Made by a program: the position numbers and the translations under genes
Assembly: GCF_030696885.1 (NCBI RefSeq)
Contig: NZ_JAUYRI010000005.1
Location: 186,001-250,000 of the forward strand
From: Thiobacillus sp.
GTDB lineage: Bacteria > Pseudomonadota > Gammaproteobacteria > Burkholderiales > Thiobacillaceae
Length of the DNA: 64,000 nt
Direction of reading: 5' to 3'
Notes under the pieces: generated by a model
Database searches by the model: none
What the model saw: only the letters and a program-made list of their open reading frames with translations
Told to the model about the DNA's origin: nothing
Shown: in pieces, positions 33,892 through 43,699 of the stretch
Numbering within the stretch: the stretch's first letter is position 1
Layout of the letters: the number at the start of each line of letters is the position of its first letter

Positions 33892-34407
33892 TCAGGGTGG
33901 AGGCCACCGGCATGTTCGTGAGAACACCCACGGCTCATCGATCAGGGGCCCGGCGGCAACCTGTTCGCCGGTGTCTGCGCGCAGCAGCAGCGCCTGTCTG
34001 GGATGAAGCGCCTCTTTCAAAAGGTAACGCATCCCGGCCGCCAGTTCCACCTCGATCACATAGCAGCGAATGCGCTGCGGAATCGGCGGATAGCCAGCGG
34101 GCATGCTGATGACCCAAAGGGTATGTTTGCCGTCTGTCAGCACGTAGTCGTAATCCTTCCAGCCGGCGGCCGGGATGCGCAGCGTTTCCAGTGGCTGCCG
34201 ATCCACCCCGCGCAGCAGCAAGGGATTATTCGTGCGTTCATTCAGTCGCGCGACGCGGGTGGGGTCATCGAGCGGCGCACCCAGAACCGGAATGAGGGTG
34301 GGCGGTGAATGGGCACAGCCGACCAGGCCTGCTGCGGCCAGCACGAGTCCTGATCGCAGCAGGGCGCGTGTGGCGGCACGGTGGCCGTTCAGGATCGGCT
34401 CAGACAT
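33892..34407 (-). CDS. Putative lipoprotein of unknown function
   Basis: The 171-aa product carries a lipoprotein signal (ALLRSGLVLAAAGLVGC, lipobox LVGC) and should be exported and anchored in a membrane. I do not recognise the mature domain, which contains LIPVLGAPLDDPTRVARLNE and LWVISMPAGYPPIPQRIRC. The ATG at 34407 places the signal peptide at the N-terminus and overlaps the stop of the VOC gene by 8 bp. It sits 15 bp before the next hypothetical, so it is part of the same transcript. Confidence 0.65.
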   Translation of the reverse strand: MSEPILNGHRAATRALLRSGLVLAAAGLVGCAHSPPTLIPVLGAPLDDPTRVARLNERTNNPLLLRGVDRQPLETLRIPAAGWKDYDYVLTDGKHTLWVISMPAGYPPIPQRIRCYVIEVELAAGMRYLLKEALHPRQALLLRADTGEQVAAGPLIDEPWVFSRTCRWPPP

Positions 34408-34798
34408 GCGGGAAGCTGGGGTTGTGCGCGACTTCCCAGACAAAACCATCGGGATCGGTGAAATAACCGGAGTAGCCACCCCAGTCCGTCGGATGTCCGG
34501 GCCGGGTGACGGTGCCGCCACACGCGGCCACCCGGGTCAGCAATGCATCCACCTCGGCCGGCGAGCGCACGTTGTGCGCCAGTGCAAAGCCGCGGAAGCC
34601 CGAGCCTGCCGGCGCCAGGCCGGCATCCTCTGCCAGGCTTTCGCGCGACCACAGCGCTAGCCAGGTTGTCCCGAGTTCGAAAAAAGTGATCGACGGCGGG
34701 GTTTCCAGTTTAGGCAGACCCAGACAGTTCGCGTAGAAGCGGGTAGCGCGTTCGAGGTCGGCGACGCCGAGGGTGATGAGACTGATGCGGGGTTCCAT
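34400..34798 (-). CDS. VOC (glyoxalase/bleomycin-resistance fold) family protein
   Basis: The 132-aa protein shows the vicinal-oxygen-chelate pattern: ISLITLGVADLERATRFYANCLGL at the start, then FFELGTTWLALW and YSGYFTDPDGFVWEVAHNP at the end, where the Glu matches a typical metal ligand. Substrate cannot be predicted. It lies 9 bp after the hydrolase gene and overlaps the lipoprotein gene. Confidence 0.85.
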   Translation of the reverse strand: MEPRISLITLGVADLERATRFYANCLGLPKLETPPSITFFELGTTWLALWSRESLAEDAGLAPAGSGFRGFALAHNVRSPAEVDALLTRVAACGGTVTRPGHPTDWGGYSGYFTDPDGFVWEVAHNPSFPHV

Positions 34799-34807
34799 GC
34801 GGTCTCC

Positions 34808-35443
34808 TCAGGACGTGTGCGTGTGTGCAGGCGCGAGCGTTGCAAGCGACCGGATCATGTCGTCGACGACCGGCGCCGAATTCATGATGAAAGTGTGAAG
34901 GGCCGGCACCCTGACCGTGGCCGCGGCGCAGTGGCCGGTGGCCTCGGCCACGCTAAGGATGCCGTCGTTGGCCTCCATGCCGAACGGGAACCACGCTGCG
35001 CGCGGACCGGCGGTGCCCGCATAGATCCGGACCCGGCCCGGCGGCAGCGGCAGCCCGCGCATGAAATCCTCCGATGCCAGCAGGCGGCCCATTTCGCCCA
35101 TTACTCTTTTGTATAGCCAAAAGCGCGAAAAGAACCGCGCGGCCTTGCACGCACCCATCGGCGGCGCCAGGAAAAAACAGGCTGCGGGCATCTGTCCCGC
35201 CAGTCGGGCGAGGGTCGCGCGGATGATCACCGAGCCGAGCGAATGGCCGACCAGCGCGTAGGGCGCGCTGCCGACCCGGCGTTCGATCAGCCGCGCCAAG
35301 CGGCCGCTCGCGCCCTGCAGGGTTTCGAACGTGGGCGAATAGCCGAACAGGATGGCATGGTGGCCGGCGCGCCGCAGACGCCGACGCAACCGCAGCATCG
35401 AAAGCGGCGTGCGGCCCATGCCATGAATCAGGATGAGCTTCAT
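34808..35443 (-). CDS. Alpha/beta hydrolase (lipase-like)
   Basis: The 211-aa protein begins KLILIHGMGRTP, the oxyanion-side HG motif, and has the nucleophile elbow GHSLGSVI with the catalytic Ser. A late His (VPALHTFIMN) fits the triad. No signal peptide. The ATG at 35443 directly gives the first beta strand. Seven bp after the macro-domain gene. Substrate unknown, perhaps an ester or lipid. Confidence 0.8.
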   Translation of the reverse strand: MKLILIHGMGRTPLSMLRLRRRLRRAGHHAILFGYSPTFETLQGASGRLARLIERRVGSAPYALVGHSLGSVIIRATLARLAGQMPAACFFLAPPMGACKAARFFSRFWLYKRVMGEMGRLLASEDFMRGLPLPPGRVRIYAGTAGPRAAWFPFGMEANDGILSVAEATGHCAAATVRVPALHTFIMNSAPVVDDMIRSLATLAPAHTHTS

Positions 35444-35450
35444 CTGCGCT

Positions 35451-35963
35451 TCAGCTGTCGGCAAGCTGGCGCTGATAGCGCGCGAGGTCCCCTGCCGTAT
35501 GGCAGCAGAAGATCACCTCGCGGATCAGCGGAAACGCCGGCACCTGCGCGCGCACGGTCGCCACCGCAATCCGGGCAGCGGCCTCTTTTGGATAACCGTA
35601 CACACCGGTGCTGATGGCCGGGAAGGCGAGCGACGCGAGACCGTGTGCAGCCGCGATCTCGAGCGAACGCCGGTAGCACGATGCCAGCTGTTCCGCTTCC
35701 CCGCGGTCGCCGCCGTGCCAGACCGGACCGACGGTGTGGATGACGTACCGGGTAGGCTGCTGAAACCCCGGCGTGAGCCGGGCGTCGCCGGTCGCGCAGC
35801 CGCCCAGCGGCCGGCACGCATCCAGCAGCTGCGGGCCGGCGGCGCGATGGATCGCGCCGTCGACCCCGCCGCCGCCGAGCAGCGTAGGGTTGGCGGCATT
35901 GACGATGGCATCCACTGCGAGCGTGGTGAGGTCGGCCTGAACGGCGCGCAGGGTGGCAGGCAT
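35451..35963 (-). CDS. Macro-domain protein, O-acetyl-ADP-ribose deacetylase type
   Basis: Binds ADP-ribose derivatives; YmdB-like members hydrolyse O-acetyl-ADP-ribose. The 170-aa product has [20 protein letters not shown] followed by IHRAAGP, the hallmark Asn and glycine-rich loop, and [12 protein letters not shown] for the second loop. The ATG at 35963 starts right before the first strand ([14 protein letters not shown]). It lies between the thioesterase and hydrolase genes with gaps of a few bp, so they are likely co-transcribed. Confidence 0.9.
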   Translation of the reverse strand: MPATLRAVQADLTTLAVDAIVNAANPTLLGGGGVDGAIHRAAGPQLLDACRPLGGCATGDARLTPGFQQPTRYVIHTVGPVWHGGDRGEAEQLASCYRRSLEIAAAHGLASLAFPAISTGVYGYPKEAAARIAVATVRAQVPAFPLIREVIFCCHTAGDLARYQRQLADS

Positions 35964-35967
35964 ACGG

Positions 35968-36393
35968 CTAGGCGCGGGTGTCTTTCTTCGCGCGCACGCG
36001 GGCGTCAAATTTTTCCCGGTTGATCACGAAGCGTTCGTGGCGTCCCCGGGAAATCCGGTCCACGCCATCGTGCGCCTCGACGGCAAACACCAGCCGCCTG
36101 CCGTCGACTTCGATCAGTTCGACCGTCGCGGTCACTTCCTGACCGGGTGGGGTGGCAGCCTCGTGGCTGACGTCGATATGCGTGCCCACCGTCTGCTCGC
36201 GAGGTCCGTCCAGGTAGGGATTGATCGCGCGGATGCAGGCCCATTCGAGAAAACCGACCAGAAAGCCGGTGGCAAACACCTCCGGCATGGCGACGAACTC
36301 GGGCGCTTCCGGATACAACGCCGGCACGGTCTTGGATGCCGGGATCACGAAACGGTGGGTGTAGCGCAGGCCGGGTTTCAGCGATTCATTCAT
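35968..36393 (-). CDS. Hotdog-fold thioesterase, FlK-like
   Basis: The 141-aa protein resembles the fluoroacetyl-CoA-thioesterase-like branch of hotdog thioesterases: [61 protein letters not shown]. Probable hydrolysis of a small acyl-CoA, but the substrate is unknown. The ATG at 36393 matches family N-termini; upstream in-frame sequence is not conserved. First gene of the minus-strand run that leads to ackA. Confidence 0.75.
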   Translation of the reverse strand: MNESLKPGLRYTHRFVIPASKTVPALYPEAPEFVAMPEVFATGFLVGFLEWACIRAINPYLDGPREQTVGTHIDVSHEAATPPGQEVTATVELIEVDGRRLVFAVEAHDGVDRISRGRHERFVINREKFDARVRAKKDTRA

Positions 36394-36799
36394 TAACGGC
36401 TCCGGAGGGTGACGGCACAGCCTGGGGGGTCTGCGCGACTGGCGCCACGAACACAAGACGCCACTCAGTGTAGCGGGTGGCTCGGCGAAGGACTCGTTTT
36501 CGATGGCAAAGCCGGCGAGCTTTGAGGGCCGCAAGTACGTTTTGGCGTCTCCGAGCATCATGTGGCGAGCACTTGGCGCAAACACGTAGCGTCACAGAAG
36601 CGAATTTCAGCAGAAACATAGCCCATATTGATATCGTTCAAATGCACCCGGTACCGATGTGCAATCAGGCCTGGCGACAGCCCGGACAGCCCGATGCCGT
36701 ACACTCGGGGCAAGGCAGTCCTAAGCCCTACTCATCGCGGGCTTGATAATTCCGCACATCACCTCAAAATAAGGCTAAGAAGACAGGCTTATTCCGGCT
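36394..36799. other. Divergent intergenic region between thioesterase and clpS
   Basis: About 400 bp separating the minus-strand run from clpS-clpA. Short open frames in both directions have no recognisable products. It should hold promoters for both sides; a candidate for clpS is listed separately. No repeat or RNA gene was recognised. Confidence 0.5.
36743..36770 (+). promoter_or_regulatory. Putative promoter of clpS-clpA
   Basis: TTGATA (36743-36748) and CAAAAT (36765-36770) are spaced by 16 bp, about 30 bp before the clpS ATG. Both hexamers are partial matches to sigma-70 consensus. Confidence 0.3.
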
Positions 36800-37108
36800 A
36801 TGGCAACCAAGCGAGAAAGCACTACCCTACTGGAACCGGCTGCGGCAAAAGTGAAGCCGCCGCCGCTCTACAAGGTGTTGTTGCTGAATGACGATTACAC
36901 CCCGATGGAGTTCGTGGTGCACGTTCTGAAAAAGTTTTTCGGCATTGACCAAGAACGGGCCACGCAAATCATGCTCAAAGTGCATACTGAGGGCGTGGGT
37001 GTGTGCGGGGTATACCCGCGCGATATCGCAAACACCAAGGTGGAGCAGGTCGTGGATTTCGCCCGGCAGCATCAGCACCCGCTGCAATGTACGATGGAGG
37101 AAAGTTGA
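36800..37108 (+). CDS. clpS: ClpS adaptor protein
   Basis: Delivers N-end-rule substrates to the ClpAP protease. The 102-aa protein has the core [17 protein letters not shown], whose NDD residues line the N-degron pocket, and [16 protein letters not shown]. It lies directly before clpA (1 bp between genes), the usual arrangement. Confidence 0.96.
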   Translation: MATKRESTTLLEPAAAKVKPPPLYKVLLLNDDYTPMEFVVHVLKKFFGIDQERATQIMLKVHTEGVGVCGVYPRDIANTKVEQVVDFARQHQHPLQCTMEES

Positions 37109-37109
37109 G

Positions 37110-39362
37110 ATGATTGCCCAGGAACTCGAAGTCACGCTGCACATGGCGTTCATGGACGCACGGCAGAAACGCCACGAATTCATTTCGGTGGAGCACCTGC
37201 TGATGGCGATGCTGGACAATCCCTCGGCAATGGAGGTGCTGCGTGCCTGCGGCGCCAACCTCGAGTCGATGCGCGAGCAACTCGGCGCCTTCATCGAGGA
37301 GCACACCCCCAAGGTGGATGGCGCAGGCGAGGTCGATACCCAGCCCACGCTCGGCTTCCAGCGCGTGATCCAGCGCGCGATCCTGCATGTGCAGTCGTCC
37401 GGCAAGAAGGAAGTGACCGGCGCCAACGTGCTGGTGGCGGTATTCGGCGAAAAGGATTCGCATGCGGTGTATTTCCTCACCCAGCAGGGCGTGACCCGGC
37501 TCGACATTGTCAACTTCATCTCCCACGGCATCACCAAGACCCCGCAGAGCGAGCCGGTGCGGCCCGACGAAGTGGCCGAGTCCAGCTCCGAGGCCCCGGC
37601 CGCGTCGCCACTCGACAGCTTTGCGCAGAACCTGAATACGCAGGCACTGGCCGGCAAGATCGACCCGCTGATCGGGCGCGATCAGGAACTGGAACGCGTG
37701 ATCCAGACCCTGTGCCGCCGGCGCAAGAACAACCCGCTGCTGGTAGGCGAGGCCGGCGTGGGCAAGACTGCGATTGCCGAAGGCCTGGCGCGCCGCATCA
37801 TCGAAGGCGGGGTGCCCGATATCCTGGCGCAAAGCACCGTGTATGCGCTGGACATGGGGGCGCTCTTGGCCGGCACCAAATACCGCGGCGACTTTGAGCA
37901 GCGCCTGAAGGGCGTGCTGAAGCAGCTCGCCGACAATTCGAAGGCGATCCTGTTCATCGACGAGATCCATACCCTGATCGGCGCCGGAGCGGCGTCGGGC
38001 GGCACGCTCGACGCCTCCAACCTGCTGAAGCCGGCACTGTCGTCGGGCAACCTGCGCTGCATCGGCGCGACCACGTACACCGAATATCGCGGCATTTTCG
38101 AGAAAGATCACGCCTTGTCGCGGCGTTTCCAGAAAATCGACGTGCCCGAGCCCTCGGTCAGCGAGACGGTGGCGATCCTGCGCGGCCTGAAGTCGCGCTT
38201 CGAGGACCATCATGGCGTCAAATACACGGCGGCCGCGCTGACCACCGCGGCACAGCTGGCGGCGCGCTACATTAACGACCGTCACCTGCCGGACAAGGCG
38301 ATCGACGTCATCGACGAAGCGGGCGCAGCGCAGCGCATCCTGCCGAAATCCAAGCAGAAGCGCACGATCACGCCGAAGGAGATCGAGGACATCATTGCCA
38401 AGATCGCGCGGATTCCGCCCAAGACCGTGTCGTCCGACGACAAGAACTCGCTGAAGACGCTGGACCGCGACCTCAAGGCCGTGGTGTTTGGCCAGGACAC
38501 CGCGATCGACGCGCTCGCCACCGCGATCAAGATGTCGCGCAGCGGGCTCGGCAATCCGCAGAAGCCGATCGGCAATTTCCTGTTTTCCGGGCCCACCGGG
38601 GTCGGCAAGACCGAGGTCGCGCGCCAGCTGGCCTACGTGCTGGGGGTCGAGCTGATCCGCTTCGACATGTCGGAATACATGGAGCGCCATGCGGTGAGCC
38701 GCCTGATCGGCGCGCCGCCGGGCTATGTCGGCTTCGACCAGGGTGGCCTGTTGACAGAAGCGATCAACAAACACCCCTATGCCGTTGTTTTGATGGATGA
38801 AGTCGAAAAGGCACACCCGGATATTTTCAATGTACTGCTGCAGGTGATGGACCACGGCACGCTGACCGATACCCACGGGCGCAAAGCCGATTTCCGCAAT
38901 GTGGTGCTGGTCATGACGACCAACGCTGGCGCGGAAATGCTCAACCGGGCCAGCATCGGCTTTTCCAACTCGCGCGAAAGTGGCGACGAGATGGCCGAGA
39001 TCAAGCGCATGTTCACGCCGGAGTTCCGCAACCGGCTCGATGCGATCATTCCGTTCGCGGCGCTGACCGAGCCGATCATCCTGCAGGTGGTCGACAAGTT
39101 CCTGATGCAACTGGAAGAGCAGTTGCACGAGAAGAAGGTCGAGGCGGTGTTCACCGATGCCTTGAAGGCCTATCTGGCCAAGAACGGCTTCGACCCGCTC
39201 ATGGGCGCACGGCCGATGGCGCGCCTGATCCAGGACACCATCCGCAAGGCCTTGGCCGACGAGCTGCTGTTTGGCAAGCTGGCGCACGGCGGGCGGGTGA
39301 CCATCGACATCGACGCCAACGGTCAGGTCAGTCTGGTGTTCGAGGAGGCCGTGCCGGCCTGA
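37110..39362 (+). CDS. clpA: ATP-dependent Clp protease ATPase subunit ClpA
   Basis: Hexameric AAA+ unfoldase that feeds ClpP. The 750-aa product (E. coli 758) has the Clp N-domain ([20 protein letters not shown]), D1 Walker [16 protein letters not shown] with Walker B LFIDEIH, and D2 Walker [16 protein letters not shown] with [13 protein letters not shown]. The ATG at 37110 follows a GGAGG ribosome site. Partner of clpS; clpP is not in this window. Confidence 0.97.
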   Translation: MIAQELEVTLHMAFMDARQKRHEFISVEHLLMAMLDNPSAMEVLRACGANLESMREQLGAFIEEHTPKVDGAGEVDTQPTLGFQRVIQRAILHVQSSGKKEVTGANVLVAVFGEKDSHAVYFLTQQGVTRLDIVNFISHGITKTPQSEPVRPDEVAESSSEAPAASPLDSFAQNLNTQALAGKIDPLIGRDQELERVIQTLCRRRKNNPLLVGEAGVGKTAIAEGLARRIIEGGVPDILAQSTVYALDMGALLAGTKYRGDFEQRLKGVLKQLADNSKAILFIDEIHTLIGAGAASGGTLDASNLLKPALSSGNLRCIGATTYTEYRGIFEKDHALSRRFQKIDVPEPSVSETVAILRGLKSRFEDHHGVKYTAAALTTAAQLAARYINDRHLPDKAIDVIDEAGAAQRILPKSKQKRTITPKEIEDIIAKIARIPPKTVSSDDKNSLKTLDRDLKAVVFGQDTAIDALATAIKMSRSGLGNPQKPIGNFLFSGPTGVGKTEVARQLAYVLGVELIRFDMSEYMERHAVSRLIGAPPGYVGFDQGGLLTEAINKHPYAVVLMDEVEKAHPDIFNVLLQVMDHGTLTDTHGRKADFRNVVLVMTTNAGAEMLNRASIGFSNSRESGDEMAEIKRMFTPEFRNRLDAIIPFAALTEPIILQVVDKFLMQLEEQLHEKKVEAVFTDALKAYLAKNGFDPLMGARPMARLIQDTIRKALADELLFGKLAHGGRVTIDIDANGQVSLVFEEAVPA

Positions 39363-39399
39363 TTTCGGGGTCCTGCATAAAGTTTATCGCGTGGGTGGC

Positions 39400-39489
39400 C
39401 GTATTAACGTTAAGCGGCAGGTGCGCATTCCGGGTTGACGGTGTTTCCGTCACCCGGGGATGTATGCCTGCGATCTGACCGTTAATACG
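39400..39489. promoter_or_regulatory. Nested inverted repeats before the coiled-coil gene
   Basis: CGTATTAACG (39400-39409) is repeated in exact inverted form, CGTTAATACG, at 39480-39489, so the pair can enclose the whole 90-bp leader. Inside is a hairpin CCGGGTTGACGG / CCGTCACCCGG (39430-39441 with 39447-39457, one bulge). The right arm ends next to the ribosome site of the downstream gene. It may be a clpA terminator, an mRNA leader structure, or both. Confidence 0.4.
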
Positions 39490-39500
39490 AAGGAGTCGTC

Positions 39501-40073
39501 ATGAATCTCCCCCACGCATCCCGCATTGCCGTCGTTGTGCTGATCGGCCTGCTGCCCGCCGGCGCACCCGCGGCCGAACCGCCCGCCGATAGCGGTGACC
39601 TCGCCGCAGTCGGCGAGCGCATTCGCCAGACCGGTGTGCAGATTCGTGAAGACCTCAAGGAAGCCCGCGCCCGTCTCGAAGCCCAGAAGGCACGCGAAGA
39701 GGTTGAGCGCAAGCGGGAAGCCGAGCGTGCCCGCCAGCAGGCTGCCCGCGAAGCCGCCGAGCAACTCGCCCTGAAGCAAGTCCAACAGCGCCAGGCCCAG
39801 GAAGCGGCGCAGGCGCAGGCACGTCGCGATGCGGCCCTGAAGGCGGAACAGGCCGAACGCGCCCGTGAGGCCGCGCTGAACGCGAAGCGCATTCAGGATG
39901 AGCAGGCCGCGCGGGAAAAAGCCGCGCTCGCGCTGCAGCAAGCTCGCAAGTCGAGCGGCCCTGCAGCGATGAACGATCCCACTCGTGAAACCGCAAAAGA
40001 TCGGGCGGCACGCGCCCTGCGCGAGGCGCGTCAGTCGAATGGCCCGAAGGCCATGGCGGACGAGGGGCAGTAA
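39501..40073 (+). CDS. Secreted coiled-coil protein of unknown function
   Basis: The 190-aa product has a signal peptide (RIAVVVLIGLLPAGAPAA, cleavage after about residue 25), then a long charged Ala/Glu/Arg/Gln-rich coiled coil (about 45-145). Two short tandem copies follow, AALALQQARKSSGPAAM (141-157) and AARALREARQSNGPKAM (169-185). It should be periplasmic or secreted. A strong AAGGAG ribosome site precedes ATG 39501. No family is recognised, and the low-complexity helix makes similarity to coiled-coil proteins uninformative. It sits between clpA and the exopolysaccharide-type genes. Confidence 0.7.
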   Translation: MNLPHASRIAVVVLIGLLPAGAPAAEPPADSGDLAAVGERIRQTGVQIREDLKEARARLEAQKAREEVERKREAERARQQAAREAAEQLALKQVQQRQAQEAAQAQARRDAALKAEQAERAREAALNAKRIQDEQAAREKAALALQQARKSSGPAAMNDPTRETAKDRAARALREARQSNGPKAMADEGQ

Positions 40074-40300
40074 AACCCGAAGACGGGATTACGTCCGACA
40101 GCGGGCGCACTTCCACCGTATCCGTTACGGGCAGGTGCGCCGCGCATGAAGCCCGTGTCATTTGACCCTGCCCGCACGTCGTGCAGGGGCTCAAGCCTCC
40201 TAATTTGCCACATAGAACTTCGCGGCTCGTGCAGCAGGCTGGCTTGCCGAATACAGTTCAATCCCTCACCATACGGGCACGTTCGATAATAGGAGTGCCC

Positions 40301-41200
40301 ATGAAATCCCGTCATGCATCGTTAATTACGCTCGCCGCGCTTGCCATGCTGCTGTCCGCATGCGAAAAACCTGCCACTGAAACCAAGAGCGCAACCGTGG
40401 CCACCGTTGCCGGCGACACGATCAGCGAAGCGGAACTGGACTTGGCCGTATCCCGCCTGGGCGACTTGAATGAAGCACAGACCGCAGATGCGAAAAGCAA
40501 GGTGCTGCAGGCCCTGATCGATCAGCGCCTGGTGGCGGAAGCGGCCAAAAAGACCGGCCTGGACAAGGATCCGGCGGTGCAGATCGCGGTGGCGCAGGCC
40601 GGCCGCCAGGTGCTGGCGGAGGCCTATGCCGAACGCAATTTCAAGGATGTCGCCAAACCCGCAGAAACCGAAATCGCCGAGTACTACAACCAGCATCCGG
40701 AACTCTTTTCCCAGCGCCGGATTTACCGCATCCAGGAGCTCGATCTCCAGGTTGAGCCCCCGCGGGTGGCCGAGGTCGAGGCCCAACTCACGAGCAGTCA
40801 CTCAATGGGGGATTTCGTCAACTGGGTGAAGGAGCAGGGCATCGATGGCAAGACGGCGGTGGCGGTGAAACCGGCCGAGCAGATTCCGGCGCCCCTGCTG
40901 GGCCGGCTCAGCCAGATGAAAGATGGCCAGGTGACGGTGTTCTCGACGCGTCCGGGGCAGTTGCTGATTCAGCAGTTGCTGGAAAGCCAGATGCAACCGG
41001 TGTCGCTGGAACAGGCGCATGACGTCATCGAGCGCGCCCTGATGGTGCAGAAGCGCAAGGAACTGCTGGAAGCGGACATGAAGAAGCTGCGTGAGGCGGC
41101 CAAGATCGAATACAGCAGCGCCTATGCACCGGCCGTCGAGAAGCAAGCCGACGAAGAAAAGCCCGACAGCGAGAAGGCGGACGAAAAACCTGCCAATTGA
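40301..41200 (+). CDS. EpsD-family peptidyl-prolyl isomerase lipoprotein
   Basis: Parvulin-like foldase of the EpsD type associated with exopolysaccharide loci. The 299-aa protein has a lipoprotein signal ([14 protein letters not shown], lipobox Cys21) and a SurA-like N-terminal region ([30 protein letters not shown]). The central isomerase-like region has diverged ([17 protein letters not shown]), and an acidic tail follows. An AGGAG site precedes ATG 40301. It overlaps the rfbB region, so it likely belongs to the polysaccharide operon. Confidence 0.75.
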   Translation: MKSRHASLITLAALAMLLSACEKPATETKSATVATVAGDTISEAELDLAVSRLGDLNEAQTADAKSKVLQALIDQRLVAEAAKKTGLDKDPAVQIAVAQAGRQVLAEAYAERNFKDVAKPAETEIAEYYNQHPELFSQRRIYRIQELDLQVEPPRVAEVEAQLTSSHSMGDFVNWVKEQGIDGKTAVAVKPAEQIPAPLLGRLSQMKDGQVTVFSTRPGQLLIQQLLESQMQPVSLEQAHDVIERALMVQKRKELLEADMKKLREAAKIEYSSAYAPAVEKQADEEKPDSEKADEKPAN

Positions 41201-41208
41201 GTGCTCCG

Positions 41209-42276
41209 ATGATCCTGGTGACCGGAGGCGCCGGTTTCATCGGCGCCAATTTCGTTCTGGATTGGCTGGCGGCTTGCAATGAAAGCATCGTCAATCTCGA
41301 CAAACTGACCTATGCGGGCAATCTGGAAAACCTGACGTCCCTGCGTGACAACGCGAGGCATGTGTTTGTGCAAGGCGACATCGGTGATCGCGCACTCGTC
41401 GACGACCTGCTGGCCCGTCACCGACCCTGCGCGGTCATCAACTTCGCCGCCGAAAGCCACGTCGACCGCTCCATCCACGGTCCGGCCGAATTCATCGAGA
41501 CCAATGTGGTCGGCACCTTCAATCTGCTGGAAGCGGTACGCGCGCACTGGTCGGCGCTGCCGGCGGATGAACAGGAGACATTCCGATTTCTGCACGTGTC
41601 GACCGACGAGGTGTACGGCTCGCTCGGCCCGACCGATCCGGCGTTTTCCGAAACCACGGCGTATGCGCCGAACAGCCCGTATTCGGCGTCCAAGGCCGCA
41701 TCCGACCATCTGGTGCGCGCCTACCACCACACCTACGGCCTGCCGGTGCTGACCACCAACTGCTCGAACAACTACGGCCCGCTGCAGTTTCCGGAAAAGC
41801 TGATCCCGCTGGTGATCCACAACGCCTTGGCGGGCAAGTCGCTGCCGATCTACGGCGACGGCAGTAATGTGCGCGACTGGCTCTACGTCGGTGACCATTG
41901 CAGCGCGATCCGTCGCGTGCTGGAAGCGGGCAGGGTGGGGGAGACCTACAACATCGGCGGCTGCAACGAGAAGACCAATCTCGACGTCGTCAACACGCTG
42001 TGCGCCATCCTCGATGAACTGCATTCCGGCTCGCCGGTGACGCCGCACGCCCGTCTGATCACTTTTGTAAAGGATCGCCCTGGGCATGACCAGCGCTACG
42101 CGATCGATGCGAGCAAGATCGAACGCGAACTCGGCTGGACGCCCAGCGAGACTTTCGAGACCGGCATTCGCAAGACGGTGGCCTGGTATCTGGCGCACCA
42201 GGACTGGGTCAATCACGTGACCAGCGGCGAATACCGCAGCTGGGTATCCAGAAACTACGCAGACACGCACGCATGA
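41209..42276 (+). CDS. rfbB: dTDP-glucose 4,6-dehydratase
   Basis: Second step of dTDP-L-rhamnose synthesis. The 355-aa short-chain dehydrogenase starts [15 protein letters not shown], the NAD-binding GxxGxxG, and has STDEVYGSL and [15 protein letters not shown] with the catalytic Tyr/Lys. The ATG at 41209 aligns with family N-termini; a TTG at 41197 overlapping the epsD-like stop would add four residues. It overlaps rfbA by 4 bp. Confidence 0.97.
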   Translation: MILVTGGAGFIGANFVLDWLAACNESIVNLDKLTYAGNLENLTSLRDNARHVFVQGDIGDRALVDDLLARHRPCAVINFAAESHVDRSIHGPAEFIETNVVGTFNLLEAVRAHWSALPADEQETFRFLHVSTDEVYGSLGPTDPAFSETTAYAPNSPYSASKAASDHLVRAYHHTYGLPVLTTNCSNNYGPLQFPEKLIPLVIHNALAGKSLPIYGDGSNVRDWLYVGDHCSAIRRVLEAGRVGETYNIGGCNEKTNLDVVNTLCAILDELHSGSPVTPHARLITFVKDRPGHDQRYAIDASKIERELGWTPSETFETGIRKTVAWYLAHQDWVNHVTSGEYRSWVSRNYADTHA

Positions 42277-43157
42277 GCACACGCAAGGGCATCATCCTCG
42301 CCGGCGGCTCCGGCACCCGTCTGTATCCCATCACCCAGGCCATTTCCAAGCAGCTGCTGCCGGTGTATGACAAGCCCATGGTGTACTACCCGCTGACCAC
42401 ACTGATGCTGACGGGGATCCGCGACATCCTGCTGATTTCCACGCCGCAGGACACGCCGCGCTTCGAACAGCTGCTAGGCGACGGCGCGCAGTGGGGGATC
42501 AGCATCCGCTACGCGGTGCAGGCCGCGCCCGAAGGATTGCCGCAGGCCTTCCTGATCGGCAGCGATTTCATCGGTCCCGACGCCTGTGCCCTGGTGCTGG
42601 GCGACAACATTTTTTACGGCCACGAACTGAGCCAGGATTTGCAGATGGCCGGGCAGCGCGCGCACGGCGCCACCGTGTTCGCCTACCCGGTGACGGATCC
42701 TGAGCGTTATGGCGTGATCGAGTTCGACGCCGACGGCCATGCGGTCAGCCTGGAGGAAAAACCCGCCCACCCCAAATCGCGCTATGCCGTCACCGGGCTA
42801 TATTTTTTCGACAACCGGGTGATCGACATCGCACGGGCGTTGAAGCCTTCAGCGCGCGGCGAGCTCGAAATCACCGACCTGATCCGCCAGTACTTCGAGT
42901 GGGGTGAGCTCGACGTGCAGGTGATGGGGCGCGGTCAGGCCTGGCTCGATACCGGCACCCACGATTCGCTGATCGATGCGGCGCTCTATATCCAGACCAT
43001 CGAAAAACGCCAGGGCCTGAAGATCGCCTGTCCGGAAGAGATCGCCTATCGCAGGGGGTTTATCGATGCGGCACAGCTGCAGGCACTGGCGCAGCCGCTG
43101 ATGATGAATGGCTACGGTCAGTATTTGATGGACGTGCTGAACGATCGGGTGTTCTGA
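42273..43157 (+). CDS. rfbA: Glucose-1-phosphate thymidylyltransferase
   Basis: Makes dTDP-glucose from glucose 1-phosphate and dTTP, the entry to dTDP-rhamnose. The 294-aa protein begins [17 protein letters not shown], the nucleotidyltransferase signature, followed by [17 protein letters not shown] and GDNIFYGH. Coupled to rfbB (4-bp overlap) and rfbC (1-bp overlap). Glucose 1-phosphate could come from the glycogen phosphorylase encoded at 28680. Confidence 0.97.
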   Translation: MSTRKGIILAGGSGTRLYPITQAISKQLLPVYDKPMVYYPLTTLMLTGIRDILLISTPQDTPRFEQLLGDGAQWGISIRYAVQAAPEGLPQAFLIGSDFIGPDACALVLGDNIFYGHELSQDLQMAGQRAHGATVFAYPVTDPERYGVIEFDADGHAVSLEEKPAHPKSRYAVTGLYFFDNRVIDIARALKPSARGELEITDLIRQYFEWGELDVQVMGRGQAWLDTGTHDSLIDAALYIQTIEKRQGLKIACPEEIAYRRGFIDAAQLQALAQPLMMNGYGQYLMDVLNDRVF

Positions 43158-43699
43158 TGCAGGTGATCGCAACCCAGCATCCCGAGGTGCTGCTACTACG
43201 CCCTAAAGTATTTGCCGACGCGCGCGGCTTCCTGTTCGAGAGCTATAACCGCAAGGCTTTTGCCGAGATCGGCATCGACGTCGAGTTCGTGCAGGACAAT
43301 CACTCGCGCTCGGGTCGCGACGTGCTGCGCGGCCTGCATTATCAGCTTCGGCAGCCGCAAGGCAGGCTGGTGCGCGTGGTGGCAGGCGAAGTGTTCGACG
43401 TGGCGGTCGACCTGCGCCGCGCCTCGCCCCATTTCGGTCGCGTCGCTGCTTGCCGGCTGTCGGCCGAGACGCACGAAATGGTCTGGATCCCGCCGGGCTT
43501 TGCGCACGGCTTTCTGGTGCTGTCCGACCATGCCGAGTTTCTCTACAAGGCTACCGATTACTACGTGCCGGGACACGAGCGCTGTTTGCAGTGGAATGAC
43601 CCGGCACTGGATATTGCCTGGCCGTTGGATGGCGAACCGCTGCTGTCCGCCAAGGACCAGCTCGGTCTGCCGCTCGATCAGTGCGAGGTGTTTGGGTGA
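43157..43699 (+). CDS. rfbC: dTDP-4-dehydrorhamnose 3,5-epimerase
   Basis: Third enzyme of dTDP-rhamnose synthesis. The 180-aa cupin-fold protein shows FVQDNHSRSGRDVLRGLHYQ with the catalytic His, then AVDLRRASPHFG and WIPPGFAHGFLVLSD. Overlaps rfbA by one base and rfbD by 4 bp. Confidence 0.96.
   Translation: MQVIATQHPEVLLLRPKVFADARGFLFESYNRKAFAEIGIDVEFVQDNHSRSGRDVLRGLHYQLRQPQGRLVRVVAGEVFDVAVDLRRASPHFGRVAACRLSAETHEMVWIPPGFAHGFLVLSDHAEFLYKATDYYVPGHERCLQWNDPALDIAWPLDGEPLLSAKDQLGLPLDQCEVFG

Noticed and set aside
40166-40189. Hairpin around CCCTGC / GCAGGG before the EpsD-like gene
   Set aside because: Short stem with no T-run; could be chance in GC-rich DNA, so it was not listed as a terminator.
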